36,285 nt of DNA. Source: Bacteroidota bacterium (lineage in GTDB: Bacteria; Bacteroidota; Bacteroidia; Bacteroidales; FEN-979). Below the pieces are notes generated by a model. That model saw only the letters and a program-made list of their open reading frames with translations. It was not told the origin of the DNA and made no database searches. The stretch spans positions 1 to 36,285 of the forward strand of contig JAPLDO010000210.1 of NCBI GenBank assembly GCA_026391715.1. Direction: 5' to 3'. Within the stretch, counting starts at the first letter, position 1, and each line of letters begins with the position of its first letter. Positions 23,853-32,098 of this stretch are shown here, one piece after another. The position numbers and the translations under genes were made by a program.

Positions 23853-25361
23853 ATGAGTGTTGAAACAGTTAATAAACTACTTCATCAAAAGGAAAATATC
23901 CGATTGGAGTTCAAGGAAGCTAAAAGCGCCTTGCCAACTAATTTGTTTGAGAGCATTTGTTCAATGCTAAATCGCGATGGCGGCGATATTTTATTGGGTG
24001 TTTCCAACAATGGAAAGGTTGTTGGCATTGATGCCGAGGCATTAGAAACGATGGTAACCAACATCGTCAATTTATCCAACAACCCTCAAAAAATTGATCC
24101 TCCATTTATTTTATTTCCAATGAAACTTCGAATTCAGGAAAAGAATGTTCTCCATATTCAAATCCCATCCAGTTCGCAAATACATAAATCAGCAGGGATA
24201 ATTTTCGATCGTAGCGCCGATGGCGATTTCAAGGTAGTTAACCCTGCTCAAATAGCAGATTTATACAATAAGAAACGAACACATTTTACCGAAAATACGC
24301 TTTATCCATTTTTGAAGTTTTCCGATTTCAAAAGCGAATTATTTCCCAAAATCCGCAATTTAATTCGTAGCAACAATCCAAATCATCCCTGGTTAGCGCT
24401 TAATGACGAGCAAATGCTTGAAAAAGCAGGTTTATGGAAATTCGATTTTCAGACAGGAGAATCGGGCTATACCTTAGCGGCCGCTTTATTACTTGGAAAA
24501 GATGAGGTAATTCAACAGATTTTACCACATTACAAAATTGATGCGTTAGTACGCATCCATGATGAATTCAGGTACGATGACAGAGTCTATATTCAAACTA
24601 ACCTTATTGAAGCCTATGAGCAATTAATGGATTTCGTGGGCAAGCATTTACCCGATAAGTTTTTTCAAACTGGCGACCAGCGCATCAGCTTGCGCACACA
24701 TATTTTCAGAGAGATTGTGGCAAATATCATTGTTCATCGTGAATATACAAATGCCCACCCTTGTACTTTTGTAATAAAAAAGGGGAAAGTTGAAACTGAA
24801 AATGCCAATAATGCTCACGGCGAAGGGTTTATTGATTTACTGCATTTTGTGCCATTCCCTAAAAACCCTACTCTTGCAAAGTTTTTTATTCAGCTTGGCA
24901 GAGTAGATGAGTTGGGTTCTGGCGTTATCAATGTGAATAGATATATTCAAGAATATGCCGAAAATGGAAAACCTACTTTTGCTGAAGGGAATACATTTAA
25001 AATGACGATCCCTATTTCAACTGAAGAAGCTATAAATACTGAATATATAAAATCTATTGACGAAGCTATTGGCGGAGGTGTTGAAGAAGCTATTGACGGA
25101 GCTATTGGCAGAGCTATTGACGGAGCTATTGACGGAGTAACTAAAGGAGTTAATGAAAAACTATCTACTCTTCTTAAAGCGATAGGGGCAAAGGAAGGAA
25201 AGAGAGCTCCTGAATATATTAAAGCCATTGATGTTTCTGAGAGAACCATGGCAAGATTTCTTCAGCAATTAAAAAATGTCGGTTTAATAGAATTCAGAGG
25301 AGAAGCTCCGCAAACTGGTGGATATTATTTAACAAAGAAATTGAAAGCAAAACCAAAATGA
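23853..25361 (+). CDS. AlbA_2 (Schlafen-type) / RecG-like ATP-binding transcriptional regulator-like protein
   Basis: A 502-residue protein. The AlbA_2 nucleic-acid-binding domain is at about 15-130, with the typical LEFKEAKSA and MLNRDGGDILLGVSNNGKVVGI. A HATPase_c_4-like domain is at about 285-390 (HIFREIVANIIVHREY, then GRVDELGSGV). After this comes a short repeat with the pattern (E/G/R)AI(D/G) at about 412-428 and a C-terminal winged-helix segment (DVSERTMARFLQQLKNVGLIEF). Such proteins are often annotated as putative DNA-binding regulators or RecG-like helicases without proof. It follows the DNA methyltransferase by 140 bases in the same direction. The pair may be a defence or mobile cargo module, but no nuclease motif is evident. 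Confidence 0.85.
   Translation: MSVETVNKLLHQKENIRLEFKEAKSALPTNLFESICSMLNRDGGDILLGVSNNGKVVGIDAEALETMVTNIVNLSNNPQKIDPPFILFPMKLRIQEKNVLHIQIPSSSQIHKSAGIIFDRSADGDFKVVNPAQIADLYNKKRTHFTENTLYPFLKFSDFKSELFPKIRNLIRSNNPNHPWLALNDEQMLEKAGLWKFDFQTGESGYTLAAALLLGKDEVIQQILPHYKIDALVRIHDEFRYDDRVYIQTNLIEAYEQLMDFVGKHLPDKFFQTGDQRISLRTHIFREIVANIIVHREYTNAHPCTFVIKKGKVETENANNAHGEGFIDLLHFVPFPKNPTLAKFFIQLGRVDELGSGVINVNRYIQEYAENGKPTFAEGNTFKMTIPISTEEAINTEYIKSIDEAIGGGVEEAIDGAIGRAIDGAIDGVTKGVNEKLSTLLKAIGAKEGKRAPEYIKAIDVSERTMARFLQQLKNVGLIEFRGEAPQTGGYYLTKKLKAKPK
25086..25133 (+). repeat. 12-bp in-frame tandem repeat inside the AlbA_2 gene
   Basis: Four units of roughly GAGCTATTGACG lie head to tail and encode a four-residue repeat (EAID, GAIG, RAID, GAID). 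A related unit occurs just upstream near 25062. Units are multiples of three, so copy-number change would keep the reading frame. Confidence 0.7.
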
Positions 25362-25392
25362 GCTAAAATTAACTTTTGAAAAACCTGAGACT

Positions 25393-26595
25393 ATGATAAA
25401 AAACCGCGATATCATTGTAGTCGGTATCCAGCCATGGGATATCGAAATCGGGAGTAACTGCAAAAATATTGCCGCAGAGTTTGCACGTAACAACCGGGTT
25501 TTATATGTAAATACCCCACTTGACAGGATCACACGACACAAGGAAAAAGATACTCCGAAAATAAGGAAACGGATTTTGGTTGAACAAGGTAAAGAACCCG
25601 ACCTGATAAAACTTTATGAAAACCTTTGGAACCTTTACCCGAAAGGATTAATTGAATCCATCAACTTTATTTCGTCGGCATGGTTCTACGACTTTTTAAA
25701 CAAAAGGAATAACCGGGTTTTCGCCGCCGCCATAAGTTCGGCTGCCAAAAGACTGGGATTCAGCAATTATATTCTGTTTAATGACAGCGCCATGTTTCTT
25801 GGATTGTACCTGAAAGAGTTACTGAAACCATCGGTTTACGTGTATTACATGCGTGATTACCTCACGAAAAACCCATACTGGCGCCGGCAGGGAGTGCGCC
25901 TTGAACCACAACTTATCAGCAAAGCCGATGTGGTAGTCAATAACTCTACGCTGTATGCCGATTACGGACGGCAATTTAACGCCCATTCGTATATGGTTGG
26001 ACAGGGTTGCGACGTTAGTTTGTTTAATGACATAGATCGTGAAATCAAACCAGCCGCAGATCTTGCTTCAATACCAAAACCAATCATCGGGTATGTGGGA
26101 TTTTTATCATCCCGTAGGCTTGACGTCAATCTGATCGCAAACATTGCCCGGCAGCGAAAAAATTGGAGTATCGTTCTCGTTGGTCCGGAAGATGACGTCT
26201 TCAAAGCATCGGAACTTCACGCCATGCCAAACGTGAAATTTCCCGGTTCGCGCGATTCATCCGTTTTACCTGAATATATCAAAGGATTCGATGTTTGCAT
26301 AAATCCTCAGCTAATTAATGACGCCACGAGAGGAAATTATCCGAGAAAAATTGACGAATACCTTGCCATGGGAAAACCCACAGTAGCAACTGCAACTGAA
26401 GCCATGGATTATTTCAGGGAATATACATACCTTGGCGTTTCAACTGAAGATTATATCAGTCTTATTGAACAGGCTCTTGGTGAGGATAATCCTGAAAAAC
26501 AACAAAAACGCCGGCAGTATGCCAACAGTCATACTTGGGAGAACAACGTTCTCGAAATATACAAATACATTGAATTGGCGACAAATAAAAAGTAA
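25393..26595 (+). CDS. GT4-like glycosyltransferase (TuaH-type)
   Basis: A 400-residue GT-B protein. It starts DIIVVGIQPWDIEIGSNCKN and contains VYYMRDYL, PIIGYVGFLSSRRLD and the donor-site NYPRKIDEYLAMGKPTVAT, features of the TuaH/GumH-like branch of glycosyltransferase family 4. There are no membrane segments. It resumes the polysaccharide gene run after the methyltransferase module, starting 31 bases after the AlbA_2 stop. It likely adds one sugar of the repeat unit. Confidence 0.85.
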   Translation: MIKNRDIIVVGIQPWDIEIGSNCKNIAAEFARNNRVLYVNTPLDRITRHKEKDTPKIRKRILVEQGKEPDLIKLYENLWNLYPKGLIESINFISSAWFYDFLNKRNNRVFAAAISSAAKRLGFSNYILFNDSAMFLGLYLKELLKPSVYVYYMRDYLTKNPYWRRQGVRLEPQLISKADVVVNNSTLYADYGRQFNAHSYMVGQGCDVSLFNDIDREIKPAADLASIPKPIIGYVGFLSSRRLDVNLIANIARQRKNWSIVLVGPEDDVFKASELHAMPNVKFPGSRDSSVLPEYIKGFDVCINPQLINDATRGNYPRKIDEYLAMGKPTVATATEAMDYFREYTYLGVSTEDYISLIEQALGEDNPEKQQKRRQYANSHTWENNVLEIYKYIELATNKK

Positions 26596-26613
26596 CCTGC
26601 AAATTTTTCCGTC

Positions 26614-27231
26614 ATGAGCATTATCAGCAAAATCAAGTCAGATCCAAAGCTGAAAAGTTTTATTCTTTGGTCAATCTCGCCGCGTCGCAATCCGCGCCCC
26701 CGCCTCTGGGTCAGATGGTTTCTGAATCCCTTCATTCATAAAAAAGGAAAAGGCGCCACAATACGCGGAAGATCGCGAATTGACGTTTTTCCATGGAACA
26801 GGTTCGAAATTGGCGACCTTACAACTATTGAGGATTTTACCACCGTCAATAACGGTTCGGGCGCGGTGATACTTGGAAACAGGGTAAGGGTTGGCATTGG
26901 TTCTGTAATCATCGGACCGGTAACCATGGGCAACGGTTCAGGATTGGGGCAGCACGTTTTTGTTAGCGGATTTAATCATGGATATAAGGACGCGACAAAA
27001 AACTCCAGCGTCCAGCCCCTTGATCTCAAACCTGTGGTGATTGAAGAGGAGGTACATATTGGCGCCAATTCGGTTGTTACCGCCGGCGTTACAATTGGGA
27101 AACGCACCCAGATTGGGGCAGGAAGCGTAGTTACGAAGAGTATTCCTTCATTCTCAATCGCTGTGGGAAATCCATGCAGGGTAATCAAACGGTTCAATCA
27201 GGAAACCAAAGTGTGGGAACGGGTAGGTTAA
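26614..27231 (+). CDS. Hexapeptide-repeat acyltransferase (probable O-acetyltransferase)
   Basis: A 205-residue left-handed beta-helix protein. Repeats of the hexapeptide type run from about residue 65 (for example VILGNRVRVGIGSVIIGPVTMG and VHIGANSVVTAGVTIGKRTQIGAGSVV), ending with the usual AVGNPCRVIKRF. The His in SGFNHGYKD corresponds to the catalytic histidine of WcaF/NodL-like acetyltransferases. It probably acetylates a sugar of the polysaccharide in the cytoplasm, using acetyl-CoA. It lies 18 bases after the preceding glycosyltransferase. Confidence 0.88.
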   Translation: MSIISKIKSDPKLKSFILWSISPRRNPRPRLWVRWFLNPFIHKKGKGATIRGRSRIDVFPWNRFEIGDLTTIEDFTTVNNGSGAVILGNRVRVGIGSVIIGPVTMGNGSGLGQHVFVSGFNHGYKDATKNSSVQPLDLKPVVIEEEVHIGANSVVTAGVTIGKRTQIGAGSVVTKSIPSFSIAVGNPCRVIKRFNQETKVWERVG

Positions 27232-27294
27232 GCGAACAGCGTTATTCCAAACAATATGATTCATTAAGCAATTCTCGATTAACTAAAAGACCTT

Positions 27295-28080
27295 ATGAAC
27301 AAACTCAAAACTTATTCCAGGTATTTTTATGAATATCTAAAACATTGGGATATCCTGTCTATCATTGCATCAGCGAGGTATCTTATCTTTAAAACTTCCC
27401 ATAAAAAAGATAGAATTATTCAGACTTCCATAGGAAAATTTTTCTGCCGGAAAAACACAAACGATTTTCAGTATGCCAACTACCGCTATGAATGGGGAGT
27501 GAAAAAGTTCGTTCTCGACAACAAACACAAATTCAATGTTTTTATTGATGGAGGCGCTTGTGTAGGGGAGTATTGTATTTTACTCACCAAACTTGGCGTC
27601 AGATGCATAGCTTTTGAACCGGTTATTCAGAATTACGACGTCCTGAAAAAGAACCTCGAATTAAACAATTTATCTGCAAGCGTTATCGCTTTTCCTTATG
27701 GACTAGGCGAGCGAGAAATGAAAGCCCCATTTTATTTTAACCGCGTTAATACAGGCGCTTCTCATATTATTACCGATGCAAAAACTCCCGATTGCCTCGT
27801 TGAAATTCGTACCTTTGATTCACTGCTTCCGCAAATGGGTTTGAAACATGACGACAGGATTTTGGTTAAACTTGATGTGGAAGGCATGGAACCAGAGGCA
27901 ATACTCGGCGCTGCCGGATTTATCAGTCGGTTTCCGAATATTACCTTTGTAGCCGAAGGCAAACATAGTGGAGACGACTTGATTAAGAATGCTTTGAAAA
28001 ACCTTGCCAGCTTTGATTTCGGCATTGTTGACGAATTCAATATTTATGCAACAAAAAAACAAATCACCCAATCAAATTAA
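27295..28080 (+). CDS. FkbM family methyltransferase
   Basis: A 261-residue SAM-dependent methyltransferase. The SAM-binding FIDGGACVGEYCILL lies at about 83-97, followed by CIAFEPVIQNYDVLKKN and the FkbM signature ILVKLDVEGMEPEAILGA. Members in polysaccharide loci methylate sugar hydroxyls (family knowledge; the position is not predictable). A poorly conserved N-terminal extension of about 75 residues precedes the catalytic domain. The gene lies in the run with the acetyltransferase and a GT2 gene, so O-methylation of the repeat unit or its cap is the likely role. Confidence 0.87.
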   Translation: MNKLKTYSRYFYEYLKHWDILSIIASARYLIFKTSHKKDRIIQTSIGKFFCRKNTNDFQYANYRYEWGVKKFVLDNKHKFNVFIDGGACVGEYCILLTKLGVRCIAFEPVIQNYDVLKKNLELNNLSASVIAFPYGLGEREMKAPFYFNRVNTGASHIITDAKTPDCLVEIRTFDSLLPQMGLKHDDRILVKLDVEGMEPEAILGAAGFISRFPNITFVAEGKHSGDDLIKNALKNLASFDFGIVDEFNIYATKKQITQSN

Positions 28081-28088
28081 AGGATAAT

Positions 28089-29276
28089 ATGCTGACGCTA
28101 AAAATCACTTTCTGGATTCTCCTGTTTATCGTATTTTATGCCTATATCGGCTATGGAATTGTCCTTTTCCTTATGATTAAAACCAAACGCATGTTTGGCG
28201 CAGGCAGGAAAAAAATCGAAAACCCCGGATTTGAACCGGAAGTAACTCTGTTTATTGCCGCTTATAATGAAAAAGATTTCATAGCCGAAAAAGTTAAAAA
28301 CTCTCTTGAGCTGGATTATCCACAGGAAAAACTGCATAAAGTTTGGGTTACCGACGGTTCCGACGACGGCACTCCTGATGTACTGAAACAATTTCCGGGC
28401 GTGGAGGTTTATCATCTGCCCCAGCGCAGCGGTAAAATAGGCGCCATGAACAGAGGTATGAAATTCGTGAAAACGCCAATCGTGGTTTTCTGCGATGCAA
28501 ACACAATGCTTGGAAAGGAATCAATCCGCCGGATTGTCCGTTTGTTCAGCGATCCCAAAGTTGGATGCGTTTCGGGAGAAAAGCGGATTTTCAGCAAAGA
28601 GAAAGATACCGCCGCCGGCGCGGGTGAAGGATTGTACTGGAAATACGAATCAACCCTGAAAAAATGGGACGCCGAACTATATTCTGTAGTTGGCGCTGCC
28701 GGAGAGCTTTTTGCCATTCGAACCGAACTTTACCAGGAGGTGGAACGCGATACGCTTCTCGACGATTTTATCATTTCGCTACGCGTTGCCCAGCAGGGCT
28801 ATACAATTCAGTACGACCCCGAAGCCTATGCCATTGAAACCGCCTCCGCCAACGTGAAAGAAGAACTTAAACGCAAAATCCGAATCTCGGCGGGAGGTAT
28901 CCAATCGGTTATCCGGCTTGTGTCACTGCTGAATATCTTCAAATACGGTATCCTTTCTTTCCAGTATATTTCGCACCGCGTTCTTCGCTGGACACTGGCT
29001 CCTTTATCATTGCTGCTGATGCTGATTACCGGCTTGATACTCGCGGTAAATGAAGGAATTTTTTCTTTTAGATTGTACAGCACAGTATTCTGGTTACAGA
29101 TCGTATTTTATATTGCCGCCTTACTTGGCTGGTATCTCGAAAACAGATCAATCAGGCTTAAACTACTGTTTGTTCCTTATTATTTCTTTATCATGAATTT
29201 ATCCGTTTACCTCGGATTAAAACGATTTCTGAAGAAAACCCAGTCGGTTAACTGGGAAAGGGCAAAACGCGGGTAA
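28089..29276 (+). CDS. Membrane glycosyltransferase family 2 (cellulose synthase-like)
   Basis: A 395-residue GT2 protein with one N-terminal membrane segment (about 4-28) and three C-terminal ones (about 300-380). Motifs are VTDGSDDGT (about 87-95), FCDANT (134-139), the VGAAGELFAIR acceptor region and LLDDF (223-227). The QxxRW motif of processive enzymes is not present; the matching place reads KRKIRISAG. It starts eight bases after the FkbM gene. It probably transfers a single sugar or a short chain in repeat-unit assembly. Confidence 0.86.
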   Translation: MLTLKITFWILLFIVFYAYIGYGIVLFLMIKTKRMFGAGRKKIENPGFEPEVTLFIAAYNEKDFIAEKVKNSLELDYPQEKLHKVWVTDGSDDGTPDVLKQFPGVEVYHLPQRSGKIGAMNRGMKFVKTPIVVFCDANTMLGKESIRRIVRLFSDPKVGCVSGEKRIFSKEKDTAAGAGEGLYWKYESTLKKWDAELYSVVGAAGELFAIRTELYQEVERDTLLDDFIISLRVAQQGYTIQYDPEAYAIETASANVKEELKRKIRISAGGIQSVIRLVSLLNIFKYGILSFQYISHRVLRWTLAPLSLLLMLITGLILAVNEGIFSFRLYSTVFWLQIVFYIAALLGWYLENRSIRLKLLFVPYYFFIMNLSVYLGLKRFLKKTQSVNWERAKRG

Positions 29277-29286
29277 AATCTCTAAC

Positions 29287-30978
29287 GTGAAAAATTTCAT
29301 AAACTCCATTATCCCGCTAACCCTGGCGCTGGCTATCTGTGGCTTTCTTCACCCAAATCCGGCATCTGGACAGACTTCCATCATCGTTGAACCTTCAGTT
29401 AATCTGATAGAAGGAACCGTGGCGCCATACAACGCTATCCACGGCGGCGATACTCTGCTTTTCAGGGCAGGGAATCATGATTATCTGCTTATTCGCAATC
29501 TTAGCGGCGAACCCGGAAAACCGATTGTGATGATAAATTTCGAGGGAACCGTGATAATTGATACTGATCACCATTTTGGCGTTTCTATTGAAAACTGCCG
29601 CTATTTCAAATTCACCGGAAGCGGATTCCCAAGTGAATTGTATGGATTCAGAATCCAGCGGGTAAAAAATGGCGGAGGTTTTGGTATCGGCAATATGAGT
29701 TCCGATTTTGAAATTGACCATGTTTATATTGCAAATGTTCCTATCGGCGGCATTTACGCAAAAACCGACCCCGATTGTACCTTTGCCAATACACGCGACA
29801 AATTCACTCAGCGCGAAACCAGAATTCATGATAACTATCTCGCCAACATCGGAAATGAGGCAATGTACATTGGAAGTACCAAATATTTCGGACAGTCTGT
29901 TCATTGCGACGACCTCGATACCCTGCTTATGCCCAGTCTTCTGGATGGCGTTTACATTTACAACAACATTATCAATGTTTGCGGTTGGGATGGCATTCAG
30001 GTAAGTTCTGCATCGTCAAACTGCCGGATTTATGACAACCTGATAATGTACGACAGTCAGGCGGAACAATTCGGACAGATGGCGGGCATTCTGCTTGGCG
30101 GCGGTTCAAAATGCGATTGCTACAACAACAATATTTCCCATGGAAAAGGAAACGGCATTGAGAGCCATGGACTGGGAGGATACCGGATTTTCAACAATGT
30201 GATTATTGACGCCGGAAAAACCTTCAAACCCAATGATACTCTTCAGATGAAATATGGAATCTATCTGACGGATGTATCTGTTCATCCAGATTCATCATTT
30301 AATATCCTGTTCAACGACATTATAAACCCGAAGTCGGATGGAATCAGGTTTGCAAGTATTCTCAGCAGCCACAATAAAATCGTATCCAATGCCATAATCA
30401 ATCCCGGAAATTTTGATTATTATGAAAGAAATAATTTCACTTTTAAAGGCAGGGATTCATACATCATGATTCCTGATAAAGCGTCGGATATTTTGGTAGA
30501 AAACAATTATTTCGCCAGAAATGCTGATCAGGCTGGCTTTGAGAACGCCAATTATAGTCTGCTGCCAGGTTCGCCGCTGATAGACGCCGGATATCGGGAT
30601 AATCTGAATGTTGAATTCGATTTTTATAATCACACCCGCCCCTACAATGGATCTTATGACATTGGCGCCTTTGAATTCAATCCTGCCTACCTTTCGGTTC
30701 ACCGGCAATCCGACAAAACTGCCAAGGTTACTGCGCCCACCCCAAACCCGGTGAGGTCACAATTCCGGCTTGATTATCGTACCGATAAACCCGAACCTGT
30801 ATGCCTTTGGATTCTTAACTTTAATGGCAAAACATTGTTGAAAAAAGATATTCAACGGGTTGAAGCCGGCGATCATATAATCACTGCCGAAATGGGTTCT
30901 CTCCCCGATGGCGCTTATCTTTACAGATTTCAGATCGGACTTAAAGTCTATTCAGGAAAATTTCTGAAAATACGTTGA
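29287..30978 (+). CDS. Secreted right-handed beta-helix protein with T9SS type A sorting domain
   Basis: A 563-residue exported protein. The signal peptide ends near PASGQ (about residue 29). The body has parallel beta-helix repeats of the polysaccharide lyase / epimerase / Alg9-like kind (many Asn turns such as YIYNNIINVCGWDGIQVSS and IYDNLIMYDSQ). The last 80 residues form a type IX secretion sorting domain, with PTPNPVRSQFRLDY at its start and LPDGAYLYRFQIG plus the basic end KFLKIR. The start is GTG at 29287, ten bases after the GT2 stop. As the last gene of the polysaccharide run, it may cut, epimerise or bind the polymer at the surface. I cannot assign catalytic residues. Confidence 0.85.
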   Translation: MKNFINSIIPLTLALAICGFLHPNPASGQTSIIVEPSVNLIEGTVAPYNAIHGGDTLLFRAGNHDYLLIRNLSGEPGKPIVMINFEGTVIIDTDHHFGVSIENCRYFKFTGSGFPSELYGFRIQRVKNGGGFGIGNMSSDFEIDHVYIANVPIGGIYAKTDPDCTFANTRDKFTQRETRIHDNYLANIGNEAMYIGSTKYFGQSVHCDDLDTLLMPSLLDGVYIYNNIINVCGWDGIQVSSASSNCRIYDNLIMYDSQAEQFGQMAGILLGGGSKCDCYNNNISHGKGNGIESHGLGGYRIFNNVIIDAGKTFKPNDTLQMKYGIYLTDVSVHPDSSFNILFNDIINPKSDGIRFASILSSHNKIVSNAIINPGNFDYYERNNFTFKGRDSYIMIPDKASDILVENNYFARNADQAGFENANYSLLPGSPLIDAGYRDNLNVEFDFYNHTRPYNGSYDIGAFEFNPAYLSVHRQSDKTAKVTAPTPNPVRSQFRLDYRTDKPEPVCLWILNFNGKTLLKKDIQRVEAGDHIITAEMGSLPDGAYLYRFQIGLKVYSGKFLKIR

Positions 30979-31225
30979 CTTTTCCGTACTTGCCTTTTCT
31001 CAGCTAATTCCGCTTAAACTGGAATAAATCTGATAAGCAAACAGGCAACTAAAAAAATCGTTCGTTTACCTGCGCTGCATTATTCATTTTATAATTCAGT
31101 TTTATCAATATATGTTTTTCGTTTTTATCAGTAATAGATTGTAATTTAATGTCTAAATGTAGAATTAACAATTATTTAACAGGAATAAAAATGCCAAGCC
31201 AACGGATAGGACTACCTTTGCGCTG
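30979..31225. other. AT-rich intergenic region between the polysaccharide and hydrogenase blocks
   Basis: I see no gene in these 247 bases. ATTCC and GGAAT (31007-31025) form a weak 5-bp hairpin about 30 bases after the beta-helix stop. Base composition is clearly more AT-rich than the coding regions on either side. A promoter-like box (listed separately) lies at the right end. Confidence 0.6.
31213..31220 (+). promoter_or_regulatory. Candidate -7 promoter box
   Basis: TACCTTTG fits TAnnTTTG very well. It ends five bases before the ATG at 31226, which would give an almost leaderless transcript. No -33 TTG is seen at the usual distance. Confidence 0.45.
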
Positions 31226-31528
31226 ATGCATTTTTTTCGAAAATTTTCATTCAGAATCCTTTTTTCTTTTGCAGTCGTTTTCTGCTTTGGATTGCATTTG
31301 TATTCCAATTACAATGTAAATCAATGTATTGCCGGATTGAATACAATTCCCAATAACGTAGAATATAGTTTGATTTCCGATTTTGATTCTTTTGGCGATG
31401 ATCAGATAAACCGTGCCGTTATCTTTACTTCATCGGTTGAGGATGGAGTTCTGATTCCTATTCCTCATAATTGCAAGATCATCAATAATTACTCCTTTTC
31501 TATCTGGCAGCCGCCAAACAATTTCTAA
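31226..31528 (+). CDS. Small exported protein of unknown function
   Basis: I do not recognise this 100-residue protein. It has an N-terminal basic stretch and a hydrophobic segment (about 9-26, ILFSFAVVFCFGLHL) that could be a signal peptide or anchor, then a polar region of about 70 residues with two cysteines (C35, C83) and no repeats. It has no methionine after the first, so the ATG at 31226 is the only ATG start. It precedes the His-rich protein gene by 99 bases in the same direction. It could be a periplasmic partner of the hydrogenase, but this is only a guess from position. Confidence 0.55.
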   Translation: MHFFRKFSFRILFSFAVVFCFGLHLYSNYNVNQCIAGLNTIPNNVEYSLISDFDSFGDDQINRAVIFTSSVEDGVLIPIPHNCKIINNYSFSIWQPPNNF

Positions 31529-31547
31529 AATCAGATCACTGGTTTTG

Positions 31548-31566
31548 CATGAGTTTAATTCTCATG
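31548..31566. repeat. 6-bp perfect inverted repeat
   Basis: CATGAG and CTCATG flank TTTAATT in the 99-base gap between the small exported protein and the His-rich protein. It could be a weak attenuating hairpin or an operator half-site pair. Confidence 0.3.
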
Positions 31567-31627
31567 ATTTCAGACTTTACCATTTGAAACTAATGGTTTA
31601 TTTTCATTAATTTTAATACATTACGAA

Positions 31628-32095
31628 ATGGGATTTGACGATTTATTCGAAGACAAACGCCGGCATCACGGCAATTATAATAACCACAGCTCGCATGATG
31701 ACAACTGGAATTCACATGGTTCGCACGATTCACATGGTTCGCATGGTTCACATGGTTCACATGGTTCGTATGGTTCACATGGCTCTCATGACTCTCATGG
31801 TTCATATAGTTCACCTGGATTATTTGGTTCGCACAATTCAAATCATTCAAATCACGGATATGGCGACCATCAGAAATGGTTAGCCATTCTAACAAAGATC
31901 AGGACTAATAAAAAGCTACAGCTAATTGTAGTTATTGCAGGTATTGTGATACTAATCATTGCCATTGGTTTGATTATCGCTCTGCTGCCTTTGATAATAA
32001 AGATTATCAATTATATCAGTCAAACTGGTTTGCAAGGCATACTGGATGGCATTACCGGTTTTATTGACAAACTCTGGAAGGGTTCTGGAAAATAA
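31628..32095 (+). CDS. Histidine/serine/glycine-repeat protein with C-terminal membrane segment
   Basis: A 155-residue protein in two parts. Residues 1-85 carry about 17 histidines, mostly in a repeat of Ser-His-Gly or Ser-His-Asp (about 29-60), a composition that strongly suggests binding of divalent metal. Residues 98-128 are a very hydrophobic membrane segment (LIVVIAGIVILIIAIGLIIA), followed by an amphipathic tail. There is no signal peptide. The stop lies three bases before the start of the [FeFe]-hydrogenase gene, so the two are almost certainly translated together. A role in metal storage or delivery for the hydrogenase, or in anchoring it, is inference; I know of no described family with this layout. 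Confidence 0.75.
   Translation: MGFDDLFEDKRRHHGNYNNHSSHDDNWNSHGSHDSHGSHGSHGSHGSYGSHGSHDSHGSYSSPGLFGSHNSNHSNHGYGDHQKWLAILTKIRTNKKLQLIVVIAGIVILIIAIGLIIALLPLIIKIINYISQTGLQGILDGITGFIDKLWKGSGK
31711..31815 (+). repeat. 9-bp tandem repeat array (Ser-His-Gly codons)
   Basis: Degenerate 9-base units of the form CATGGTTCA/CATGGTTCG run in frame through the His-rich gene. The array may expand or contract without changing the frame, and so alter the number of metal-binding histidines. Confidence 0.7.
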
Positions 32096-32098
32096 CCG

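Noticed and set aside
22825-25361. Complete restriction-modification system
   Set aside because: Only the methyltransferase is recognisable. The following protein has AlbA_2 and ATPase-like domains but no visible PD-(D/E)XK, HNH or GIY-YIG motif, so a restriction enzyme cannot be claimed.
22668-25392. Transposon with terminal inverted repeats around the methyltransferase module
   Set aside because: I found no matching copy of the left hairpin at the right end, no target duplication and no transposase.
29395-29904. 169-codon minus-strand frame inside the beta-helix gene
   Set aside because: It lies entirely within a well-supported secreted protein gene and shows no recognisable domain.
31711-31815. 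Possible CRISPR-like or regulatory direct repeats
   Set aside because: Units are only 9 bases, contiguous and in frame with Ser-His-Gly codons, so this is a coding repeat without spacers.
31590-31895. Minus-strand frame with Asn-His-Val repeats opposite the His-rich gene
   Set aside because: The repeat is the mirror of the 9-bp array in the forward gene. The forward frame has a membrane segment, sensible ends and a three-base link to the hydrogenase gene; the reverse frame has none of these.
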